IMG/VR virus record: IMGVR_UViG_3300046727_000398
Coordinates: 1-36,126 of that record
From: a virus
Direction: 5' to 3' (one strand)
DNA: 36,126 nucleotides
Every line of letters begins with the position of its first letter. Position 1 is the first letter of the stretch. The notes under the pieces were generated by a model. That model worked only from the letters and a program-made list of their open reading frames with translations. It was not told the DNA's origin and searched no databases. Below are positions 22,609 through 31,031 of the stretch, in pieces. Made by a program: the position numbers and the translations under genes.

Positions 22609-24848
22609 TGCGGACCGCGCCCCAGCTTCGACTCAGCAAGGACTTCGAGGACCCGACCACCTCACTGCGGGTCCTGAAGCGCGAGATCGACTCGAAGCTG
22701 AACCCGTTCCTGCGGGACATCGGCCAGAGCGTGAAGCGCCACGACATGGGCCTCACCTCGTCCGGCAACGGCGCGCCGATCCCGACCCCGGGCGGACCGT
22801 TCTTCCTGCTGCCCGGCCGCTTCGGCGGGCAGATCGGCTACGGCGCCACCGAGTCAGGAGGTTCGCTCCGACTCCGCTCGACCGCACACAGCACGAAGGG
22901 CCTGATCTACCTCGGCTCGTCCGACATCACCGTCCTCGATGACGTGAACAACCGGCTCGGCATGGGCACGCTCACGCCGGCCGGGCGCGCGCACATCAAG
23001 GCCGGCGCCCACACGACCGCCAAGGGCAAGCCGAACTCGTTCATCAGCACGGACGCCACGAAGCCCTGGACGAACCCGTTCAGCGGCACGATCCCGCTCG
23101 TGTGGGACACGGTCGACGAGGAGAACTGGCCCGGCGCGGGCGACACCACGTGGTGCCAGACGAACGGCGGCACGATGACCGCCGGTAGCTACTCGATCGA
23201 GCTTGGCATCAACGACGTCCCGTTCTTCGGCAACAACGACGGCTGGGTCCTCACGTTCTCCGTGCGCCGCGTCAACGCGGGCGCCGCCACGATCACCTGC
23301 ACCGCGAACCTCCGGCAGGGATCGGGCCTCAGCGTCGCCATCACCACCCTTAGCAACGCGCAGGTCACGAGCGCGTTCCAGCAGTTCAGCTACACGCTGC
23401 TCACGGCCGAGACCGCGTCGATGGCCGTTACGACCGGCTTCTTCCGCGACCTCCGCATCCGCGTCACGCTCACGGTTACGAGTGGCACGTTCAACGCGGG
23501 CGGCACGGAGTTCCTGGAGTGGGGCTGGGGCCAGCTTCAGGCTCCCGGTAGCGGCGGCACCGACGTCACCGCGCTGATCCTCGAAAACAACTCGTCCGAC
23601 GATCAGGCGCTTCTGGAGCTTCGCAACGGCGCCGGTAACGGCGTGAAGATCACCGCGCCCTCGGCCGTGACGACCCACACGCTCACGATGCCCGGCACCC
23701 AGGGCGCCGCGAACTCGTACCTCAAGAACGACGGCACCGGCATCCTCTCGTGGGACACGGGTGTCGGCTCGCACAAGCTCCTCGACGGCGTCTTCAACAA
23801 CGACACGGACCTCCACACGGTCGTGCTCGGTGACATCATCGCGGGCAACAGCACGCCGCACTGGCAGGCCGTGGCCGGCAACACGACCGCGACCCGCAAG
23901 TTCCTCCGCCAGACCGGCAACGGCTCGATCAGCGCGCTGCCCGCGTGGGACACGATCCTCGCGGCCGACGTGCCCGGCTCCGCGCTCACGAAGACCGACG
24001 ACACGAACGTCACACTCACGCTCGGCGGATCGCCCAACACCGCGCTGCTCGCGGCCACGAGCCTCACGCTCGGCTGGACCGGCACGCTCGCGATCGGCCG
24101 AGGCGGGACCGGTGCCGGTACCGCTCTCGCGGCCTTCAACGCGCTCTCGCCGCTCACGACGCGTGGCGACCTCCTCACCCGAGATGCCACGAACAACGTT
24201 CGGCTCGCGCTCGGTACTGCGAAGCAGGTCCTTGCGGTCAACGCGGGCGCTACCGACGCCGCGTGGGCCTCGCTCGACAACACGTACCTCGCGGATCGCC
24301 TGCGCCACATCTGGCTCCCGCCGAACGTGTTCTCCCAGTCGAACGGCACCGCCTCCACGCTCCAGGCCATCAGCCTCAGCGCCACCCCCAAGGCCGTTGT
24401 CGAATACAACTGGGTGGACGCGCCGGCCGTTGGCCCGCAGGCCTTCACCACGCAGTTCATTGTCCCCCAGGACTACGTGTCCGGCACGACGATTCAGGTC
24501 TTCGTGCACTGGTCGGAACTCACGGCCAACCTCGCGGACCTCAAGTGGGTGTGCCGCTATAGCTGCATTGTTCTCGGCAACAAGGAGAACATGAACGGTA
24601 CCTGGACCGGTCCCACCGCGCAGATCATCGTAGACAACGGCGCGACCGGTAGCGGCGGCGACTACGACGTCGGAGTGGCGAACTACCACGCCGTAAAGCA
24701 GTTCGGCACCGACATCCCCTCGACCGGATTGGCGGCCGGTAAGTTCGTCATCCTCACGATGGACCGTCTGAGTACGGATGTGAACGACACCCTCAACAAG
24801 ACCGTCGAGTTCCTCGGTATTGAACTCCGGTACACGGCGGACATGTAA
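22608..24848 (+). CDS. Tail fibre protein
   Basis: The protein has 746 residues. A short N-terminal tail-attachment region (LRLSKDFEDPTTSLRVLKREI) precedes a repetitive beta-rich body with Gly, Thr, Asn and Ala. The segment GGTGAGTALAAFNALSPLTTRGDLLTRD is a common tail-fibre repeat pattern. A distinct C-terminal domain starts near residue 560 (HIWLPPNVFSQSNG) and is likely the receptor-binding tip. No peptidase or depolymerase motif is evident. Coupled to the nozzle gene by TAATG and to the next gene in the same way. Confidence 0.85.
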   Translation: MRTAPQLRLSKDFEDPTTSLRVLKREIDSKLNPFLRDIGQSVKRHDMGLTSSGNGAPIPTPGGPFFLLPGRFGGQIGYGATESGGSLRLRSTAHSTKGLIYLGSSDITVLDDVNNRLGMGTLTPAGRAHIKAGAHTTAKGKPNSFISTDATKPWTNPFSGTIPLVWDTVDEENWPGAGDTTWCQTNGGTMTAGSYSIELGINDVPFFGNNDGWVLTFSVRRVNAGAATITCTANLRQGSGLSVAITTLSNAQVTSAFQQFSYTLLTAETASMAVTTGFFRDLRIRVTLTVTSGTFNAGGTEFLEWGWGQLQAPGSGGTDVTALILENNSSDDQALLELRNGAGNGVKITAPSAVTTHTLTMPGTQGAANSYLKNDGTGILSWDTGVGSHKLLDGVFNNDTDLHTVVLGDIIAGNSTPHWQAVAGNTTATRKFLRQTGNGSISALPAWDTILAADVPGSALTKTDDTNVTLTLGGSPNTALLAATSLTLGWTGTLAIGRGGTGAGTALAAFNALSPLTTRGDLLTRDATNNVRLALGTAKQVLAVNAGATDAAWASLDNTYLADRLRHIWLPPNVFSQSNGTASTLQAISLSATPKAVVEYNWVDAPAVGPQAFTTQFIVPQDYVSGTTIQVFVHWSELTANLADLKWVCRYSCIVLGNKENMNGTWTGPTAQIIVDNGATGSGGDYDVGVANYHAVKQFGTDIPSTGLAAGKFVILTMDRLSTDVNDTLNKTVEFLGIELRYTADM

Positions 24849-25348
24849 TGCCCCTTCCCACCGATGCGGAAATCCGGCAGGCGTTCGTGACGCTGGGGCA
24901 GCTTGCGGCCGCCGGCTCCTACTACAACGGACTCCCGAGCGGCACCACGGTCCTCAGCGATACCGAGAAGACCGCGATGACTGGCGCGCTACAGTACCTC
25001 AGCCGCGCCAACATCACGCCGCTTGAGAGCGTTGACCGCACGACCCAGCTTCCGTCCACGCCATTCTTCACCGCCACGAGGCAAGGCGTATACCTCGTGG
25101 TCGGCTACTTCCTCCTCACCACGTCCGCGAGCGCCGGGACCGCAACATTCGGTCTAGCGTGGAACGACGGGCGCCTCGCGCAGAGCGAGAACCAGCTTAC
25201 GAACGTCCCCATCACCGGCACCGGCCAAAAGAGCTTCACCAAAGCCGTTGTCCTCGGCGCCGGCCAGAGCATCTCGGCCAACGTAGCACTGAACGGTGTG
25301 ACCGGGGCCCCGGTCTACAGCGTCTACGCTCGAATCATCGAGCTTTAA
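24848..25348 (+). CDS. Tail-tip or fibre-associated protein
   Basis: The protein has 166 residues. An N-terminal helix (TDAEIRQAFVTLGQLAAAG) is followed by a beta-sandwich-like C-terminal half (YLVVGYFLLTTSASAGTATFGLAW). The layout resembles small head-binding or receptor-binding proteins that cap fibres. It lies directly after the fibre gene with a TAATG overlap. Family not recognised. Confidence 0.6.
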   Translation: MPLPTDAEIRQAFVTLGQLAAAGSYYNGLPSGTTVLSDTEKTAMTGALQYLSRANITPLESVDRTTQLPSTPFFTATRQGVYLVVGYFLLTTSASAGTATFGLAWNDGRLAQSENQLTNVPITGTGQKSFTKAVVLGAGQSISANVALNGVTGAPVYSVYARIIEL

Positions 25349-25358
25349 CGGAGCAAGC

Positions 25359-26090
25359 ATGCCCTTCGCAGCCCTCGCGCTTCCCGCCGCCAGCCTCCTC
25401 GGTGGCATCTTCAGCCTCTTCGGCCACCGCCAGAAGCCGCTGACGCCGGAGGAACTCGCGCGGTTCTTCGGACCCGAGGCCCTCGGTAAGGACACGGTGG
25501 ACCTCTTCAATCAGGTCATCAACTCGCCGGCCGGCCAGTCGATGATCCAGCAAGCCCAGGGATCGGGGGCGCGCATCAGCCAGAACGTCGCGCAGCGCCT
25601 CGCTGCCTCGGGCATCGCGGGCGGCGGCGGCGAGTCGGGCGTCGGCAGCTTCGCGGCCGCAGCGGGCCAGGAAGCCGGCAACGTCCTCCAGACGCGCGCT
25701 CGCGGCGACATCTTCTCGAAGGCGATGGAGGCCGCGCTTCAGAACCTGCAGATGCGTGCCGGCCTCGCGCAGCAGGGCCGCCTCGCGATGATGGACCAGC
25801 CGACCACGATGGAGAAGATCGGCGGCGCCATCAGCGGAGCCGCGTCCAGCGCGCTCGCGAACTACCAGCCGAACGCCGCATCCGCCGCGCCCACCGCGCA
25901 GGACCTTCTCAACGCGAGCGGCGGCGCGACGACTCCCTACGAGGCGGCCCTCACGAAGGGCGGTCTCCGGGGTCTCAGCGCGCCGATCGGCTACCAGAAC
26001 TTCTTCGCACCGAGCGGGCTCGGCAAGCCGACCGGACTTTCGAACGCCATGAATAGCTGGATGAAGACCCGCACGCCGGTCTACGCGTAA
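25359..26090 (+). CDS. Putative internal virion / ejection protein (small)
   Basis: The protein has 243 residues. It starts with a hydrophobic helix (MPFAALALPAASLLGGIF), then amphipathic Ala/Gln-rich helices with Gly-rich hinges (IAGGGGESGVG). This is the pattern of small ejection proteins that line the head-tail conduit and enter the host envelope. It precedes two larger helical proteins, as in the T7/P22 ejectosome order. The call is by position and composition. Confidence 0.6.
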   Translation: MPFAALALPAASLLGGIFSLFGHRQKPLTPEELARFFGPEALGKDTVDLFNQVINSPAGQSMIQQAQGSGARISQNVAQRLAASGIAGGGGESGVGSFAAAAGQEAGNVLQTRARGDIFSKAMEAALQNLQMRAGLAQQGRLAMMDQPTTMEKIGGAISGAASSALANYQPNAASAAPTAQDLLNASGGATTPYEAALTKGGLRGLSAPIGYQNFFAPSGLGKPTGLSNAMNSWMKTRTPVYA

Positions 26091-26099
26091 GGAGCGACA

Positions 26100-27101
26100 A
26101 TGGCAAGCCTCAGTCAGACGATGAACGCGACCCTCTCGGGCGGTAACCTCACGGCCCCGAGCGTCGCGAACCCGAACGACACGGTACCGCCGATGCCGCC
26201 GAGCGGCGGACTCACGCCCGACAGCGACCCGGAGGTTCAGCGCGTTCAGGACGCGTGGCAGAAGCTGCAGGGCATGCTGGAGTCCGGGCAGTTGAAGGTC
26301 AACGACAACATCCACCAGATGTTCGCAGAGGAAGCCCAGAAGCTCCAGCAGGAGCCGACGACGCAGGCGCCCGGACCCGGGGCCGCGTTCGCTGCTGGAG
26401 TGGGCGGCCTACTCTCGTCGAGCGCGCTGAACAACCCCGGCATCGCCCAGGGCGTATTCAGCACGCTGGACCAGCGCCGCAAGGAAGCGCTCGCCTCGAA
26501 CGACAAGAAGGTCGCGTCGCTCCGAGACCTGCGTCTCCAGGAACTCGACTACCAGTCGAAGGCCGCGCAGCAGGCCGGCGACACGAAGGCCGCTCTCCAG
26601 GCCGAGGAGTCGAAGGCGACTCTCCAGGCAAAGATCACGAAGGAGGACGAGGCGAAGGCGGCAGCACGCAAGACGCAGGAGCAGGAGTTCGAACTCCAGA
26701 AGATTCGTCTCCTAAACAGTGGCCGCGAGAACGTCGCGCGCATCCACATGAACCAGAAGCTCGACGACATTATGAAGGGCTACGAGGTGCCCAAGTTCGT
26801 CGCGCAGATGATGCAGGACAACCGCAAGGGCATCCAGTCCTCCACCGACCGCTACATCCTCGCGAAGGGCGGCATGAACATGATCGACGCGGACGAACTC
26901 GCGCGGCTGCAGGCGCAGGAGAAGCGCGACATGGACGCCGGCGACCAGAGGCTGCTCCAGCAGTACAAGGAGGGCAAGCTCACGCCGGGCGCTACCAACA
27001 CGCACGCGGGGGCGCCGGGCGCAAACAGCGTCCACGCGCCGGCCGCGAACGCGCACCAGCAGAAGATCGACGAGATTCGCAAGAACGCGTTGGGGCAGTA
27101 A
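26100..27101 (+). CDS. Putative internal virion protein, coiled-coil
   Basis: The protein has 333 residues. The N-terminal part is Pro/Ser-rich. Residues about 110-220 are a long charged coiled coil (KEDEAKAAARKTQEQEFELQ), and the tail is Ala/His-rich and flexible. GGAGCGACAA precedes the ATG. The same leader occurs before the gene at 31032. It is probably part of the DNA-ejection apparatus. Confidence 0.6.
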   Translation: MASLSQTMNATLSGGNLTAPSVANPNDTVPPMPPSGGLTPDSDPEVQRVQDAWQKLQGMLESGQLKVNDNIHQMFAEEAQKLQQEPTTQAPGPGAAFAAGVGGLLSSSALNNPGIAQGVFSTLDQRRKEALASNDKKVASLRDLRLQELDYQSKAAQQAGDTKAALQAEESKATLQAKITKEDEAKAAARKTQEQEFELQKIRLLNSGRENVARIHMNQKLDDIMKGYEVPKFVAQMMQDNRKGIQSSTDRYILAKGGMNMIDADELARLQAQEKRDMDAGDQRLLQQYKEGKLTPGATNTHAGAPGANSVHAPAANAHQQKIDEIRKNALGQ

Positions 27102-30100
27102 ATGGCCGACTTCACGATCAACCCCCAGGAGCCGCTCTCGACTCCGAACGATCAGATCGTAGTACCGCAGCCCGCACCGAAGCCTTCGGGACCGGTGGCC
27201 GGGCTGCGGGCGCTGTACCCGGAACTCTCGGACCTCAACGACGAGCAGCTTCTGAAGGGCGTCCACAAGACGGACTTCGCGGACCTCGACGAGCCGACGT
27301 TCCTCCGTGGGCTCTCGAAGACCTACGGCCCGGTGGAGCAGCCGAAGAACTTCCTGGAGCAGCTTCACGACCACATCATGGGCACGGGCGCGGCGCCGAA
27401 CCTTCGGGCTCCCGGCGCGCTCGCGGTCCCGGCCGGTATCCTCTCGGGCGCCGCGCAGTTCGGCAAGGGCCTCGCTGACGCTGCCGCGAACGAGGACACG
27501 CCCGAGCGCAAGTTCGTGACCGACACGCTCACCTCGATCCCGAAGAGCCTCTGGGGCGACCTCAACGCGACCGCCACCACCATGCGGTCCGTCTACCGGC
27601 TGCTGCCGCCCGACATCCAGCAGATGCTGCCGAAGGGCACCGTGCCCTCGGACCAGGAACTCGCCAAGTCGAACGTCCGCACCGTCGCTACGCTCGTCAG
27701 CCTCCTCGCGGGACCGCGCGCCGGCGACCTCCTGAAGGAGGCCGGAGCCGGCCTCATCAAGACCGCAGCGGCCGAGGGCGCCACCTACGGCGGCACCTAC
27801 GAGGCCGTCACGGCCGCGATGCAGGGCAAGGACATCCCGACCATCGGCCGCCAGACGCTCGGCGGCACGATCGCCGGCACGATCGCCGGGCCCGTCCTCG
27901 CGAAGGGCGCGGACGCGGTCGCCTCGAAGATCGCTGAGGCCTCGTCCTCGATCCCCCTCTGGTTCGGCAAGGACACCGCCGCGCCGGTGGAGGTGAAGGC
28001 CGACGCGCCCGGCGTCGCACGGCGCGGCACGCCCCCAAGCCCCGTGGCGACCGAGCCGAACCCCGTCGAGCTTCCGCCGAACCAGCCGACCTACCTCCCG
28101 ATGCCGGGCCAGCAGGAGACGATGCCGGGCGGAGGCGTGCCCGTCACGTTCCAGCCCGTGGAATCGCCGGCCGGCCAGTTCCCGGGCCTCGGCGCCCAGC
28201 CCAACACGCTCCCCGGGCAGGTCCCGGGCCTCACCGGCAACGCCGCGCAGGCTCCGCCGGCCGCCGCCGGACTCCCCGGCGCGACCCCCGGCCTGGAGCT
28301 TCCGGCGTCCCCCGTCGCCCCCGAGATCACGCCGGCGGACCTCACGAGCCCGCTGGAGCAGCCGCGCCCGCCCGCACCCCCGCTCCAGGTCCAGCCGAAC
28401 GCCGTTCCGCCGACCCCGGCCGCGCCCGCTCCCACGATGGGCGGCACGACCGAGGGCCCGCTGCCGGCCGGCCCGCCTCCGGGCTTCCAGCCGAACGCGA
28501 TCCCGCCCACCAACACGCCGCTCGACCGGCTTCCGGACCTTCGGGCGACCGAGCCGAACCCCCGCCTTGGCCCGACCGCGCCCGCTACTCCCGCGCCTCC
28601 CACGCCCCCCGGCCGCTGGCGCCAGTACGTCGAGTTCGCGGACCAGAACATCTCGGACGCGAAGGCCCGCATCATGGCCCGCCAACAGGCGAAGGGCCTT
28701 ACGGGAGGACATCTCCATGACCTTCTCACGGGCGAGCAGGGCTTCGCGGACCCCGCGAACGTGAGGGACGCCGGCATCATCGCGGCGAACTACATCCTCC
28801 GTGGCATGTCCTCGACGGCGGAACTTGGCGAAGCGCTCGTGCGCGACCTGGGCGAGGCCGCGCGCCCGCACATCCAGCGCCTCATCGACGAGGGGCAATC
28901 GCTCTACGCCGCGCGTCGGCCGGCCGGCCACGACGGCATCCGCACGATCGCGTCCCACTACATGGAAGAGTTCGGCGCGGCGCCGGTCTCGATCCCCACG
29001 AAGTTCGAGCGCCTGGACCCCGCTTGGGGCCGCAAGGTCGCGGACGCCTACGAGGCGATGCCGTCCGCCGAGAAGTCGGCCACCTCGTCCTACGCCGCGT
29101 TCCGAGACGAGATCGCGCGCCAGTACAAGCACGCTGTGGACTCCGGCATCAAGTTCGTGTTCTCGCCCACCGACAAGTACAACGGAAACTCGGCCGCGAT
29201 GCTGAAGGACCTGCGCGACAGTAACACGCTCACGGTCCTGAAGACGCCCGACGACTTCAACCACCCGTTCCTCTCGAACGAGGAGAACGATCAGTTCCGC
29301 GCGATCCACGATCTCTTCGGTCACGCGCGCGATGGCTACACGTTCGGACCGGACGGCGAGTACAACGCGTGGAAGTCCCACGCGAACATGTTCTCGAACA
29401 AGGCTATCCCCGCGATGTCGACCGAGACGATCGGGCAGACCTCGTGGGTGAACTTCAACAAGAACGTGAAGAAGGGCGCCCCTCTCAGCGCGCTGCCCTA
29501 CGCGGAACAGAAGGGCTCGCTGCTGCCTTCGTGGGTCTACCAGCCCGCAATCGACGCCCGCGAGGCCGGAAACGTCCGCGTGTCGCTCGGCAAGGGCTTC
29601 GTGAAGGCGGGCGGCAGAGAGCAGAAGCTCGTTCCCGTGGCGAAGGCGCTCACGAAGCGCATCGTCCCCGTCACCACCGAGCGCGGGCAGGTCGCGCGCG
29701 CGCAGGCCGACATCACGGAAGGGCTCCCCGACTACCAGAAGGCGAACCCCCAGGCCGCAGAGTGGTACCACACGGACGTGCAGCAGTTCGAGAAGAACGT
29801 GCAGCGGGAGTTCCCCGACACGAAGGACCCGGACCGCATGGGCATCTACAAGCTCGCGCTCGCCGTCATGTCGCCGTCGCGCAACCCCGTGATGAACGTG
29901 GACGCGGCCAGCCGCCTCTGGGACGTCTTCAACAAGAACGGGTCGTTCCCGATCATCGGGCGCCTCGGGCAGGAAATGGGCATCAACGCGCGCCCGGCCC
30001 TCACGAAGATCAACAACTTCCTCCGCGAGCAGGGCAGCCCCGCGCAGGTGATCGACCACCTCACCTCGAAGGACGCGAGCGGCGACTACCACGCGGTGAA

Positions 30101-31019
30101 CGAGTTCGGCCCGAAGGTCGGACGCTTCTGGCTCAACCTCATGGGCATCCACGACGAAGTCACGGTCGACGTGTGGATGACGCGCTGGTGGAACCGCGTG
30201 ATCGGCACGCCGCTCGACAAGAACGGCGAACTTCTCGACGCGCCCCGCAACGACAAGGAGGGCGACCTCATCCGACGCACCGTGGCCGACCTCGCGCAGC
30301 AGCAGAACATGGCGCCCGACGCGATGCAGGCCGTGATCTGGGACCGCGAGAAGAAGCTCTGGCGCGACGCCGGAGCGCGCGACAGCGGTAACATCGCGTT
30401 CGCGGACGCGTCCTCGATCGTGTTCCGCAACCGCATGAGCGCGCGCGAGAAGACCGCCGGCCTCCTGAACCTCGCGAAGCAGCCCGAGCTTGGGGCCGCC
30501 GAGGCGCCGAAGGCCGCGCCGCAGGAAGACCTGCAGGCGATGCTGGAGAAGGGCCGCATCAACCCGCTCCAGTATCAGGGCAGCGAGGGAGCCACCTTCC
30601 GCATGATGCAGTACGCGCGCAAGGAGAGGATGATCGCGAAGCCCGACGCCGTGAAGGGCGACGCGTTCTGGGTCGCGCCGGACGGTCAGATCATCGAGGT
30701 CGGCAAGAGTCTCCACTCGATGGTTGCGGAGCACATGCTGAACGCTGGCGGCATCAAGGCGCCAAAGGGCGTGATCGGCATGAACAACGCGCAGAACCAG
30801 CTTCTCCAGAACCTCGGGTTCATTCGCGCGCAGACGCAGTACGGGCACCTCGCGGTCGAGTTCGCGCGTCAGGCGAGCGACCGGCAGAAGCGCACGCTCG
30901 CCGGCTTCCTCAAGGAGTATCCGTTCCGTGGCGGTCAGGCCGTCTCGGCGGATGGCAAGATGGGCGAAACCGCAGGCACCTGGGCCGAGTTCCTCCGGCT
31001 CTCCGACACCCTCGACTAA
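27102..31019 (+). CDS. Large multidomain internal virion / polyvalent-type protein
   Basis: The protein has 1305 residues. Residues 1-300 are helical and Ala/Gly-rich. Residues about 300-520 are a Pro-rich linker with repeated PxxP and AVPP blocks. The C-terminal half holds several globular regions. One shows IHDLFGHA (H736, D737, H741) followed by GEYNAWKSHANMF and TETIGQTSWVNF, a His/Asp-rich pattern seen in large polyvalent phage proteins and probably a catalytic or metal-binding site. A later segment VTVDVWMTRWWNRV and IAKPDAVKGDAFWVAP suggest further domains. It is injected or packaged, given its neighbours. Domain names cannot be fixed without a profile search. Confidence 0.7.
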   Translation: MADFTINPQEPLSTPNDQIVVPQPAPKPSGPVAGLRALYPELSDLNDEQLLKGVHKTDFADLDEPTFLRGLSKTYGPVEQPKNFLEQLHDHIMGTGAAPNLRAPGALAVPAGILSGAAQFGKGLADAAANEDTPERKFVTDTLTSIPKSLWGDLNATATTMRSVYRLLPPDIQQMLPKGTVPSDQELAKSNVRTVATLVSLLAGPRAGDLLKEAGAGLIKTAAAEGATYGGTYEAVTAAMQGKDIPTIGRQTLGGTIAGTIAGPVLAKGADAVASKIAEASSSIPLWFGKDTAAPVEVKADAPGVARRGTPPSPVATEPNPVELPPNQPTYLPMPGQQETMPGGGVPVTFQPVESPAGQFPGLGAQPNTLPGQVPGLTGNAAQAPPAAAGLPGATPGLELPASPVAPEITPADLTSPLEQPRPPAPPLQVQPNAVPPTPAAPAPTMGGTTEGPLPAGPPPGFQPNAIPPTNTPLDRLPDLRATEPNPRLGPTAPATPAPPTPPGRWRQYVEFADQNISDAKARIMARQQAKGLTGGHLHDLLTGEQGFADPANVRDAGIIAANYILRGMSSTAELGEALVRDLGEAARPHIQRLIDEGQSLYAARRPAGHDGIRTIASHYMEEFGAAPVSIPTKFERLDPAWGRKVADAYEAMPSAEKSATSSYAAFRDEIARQYKHAVDSGIKFVFSPTDKYNGNSAAMLKDLRDSNTLTVLKTPDDFNHPFLSNEENDQFRAIHDLFGHARDGYTFGPDGEYNAWKSHANMFSNKAIPAMSTETIGQTSWVNFNKNVKKGAPLSALPYAEQKGSLLPSWVYQPAIDAREAGNVRVSLGKGFVKAGGREQKLVPVAKALTKRIVPVTTERGQVARAQADITEGLPDYQKANPQAAEWYHTDVQQFEKNVQREFPDTKDPDRMGIYKLALAVMSPSRNPVMNVDAASRLWDVFNKNGSFPIIGRLGQEMGINARPALTKINNFLREQGSPAQVIDHLTSKDASGDYHAVNEFGPKVGRFWLNLMGIHDEVTVDVWMTRWWNRVIGTPLDKNGELLDAPRNDKEGDLIRRTVADLAQQQNMAPDAMQAVIWDREKKLWRDAGARDSGNIAFADASSIVFRNRMSAREKTAGLLNLAKQPELGAAEAPKAAPQEDLQAMLEKGRINPLQYQGSEGATFRMMQYARKERMIAKPDAVKGDAFWVAPDGQIIEVGKSLHSMVAEHMLNAGGIKAPKGVIGMNNAQNQLLQNLGFIRAQTQYGHLAVEFARQASDRQKRTLAGFLKEYPFRGGQAVSADGKMGETAGTWAEFLRLSDTLD

Positions 31020-31031
31020 GGAGCGACAAGC

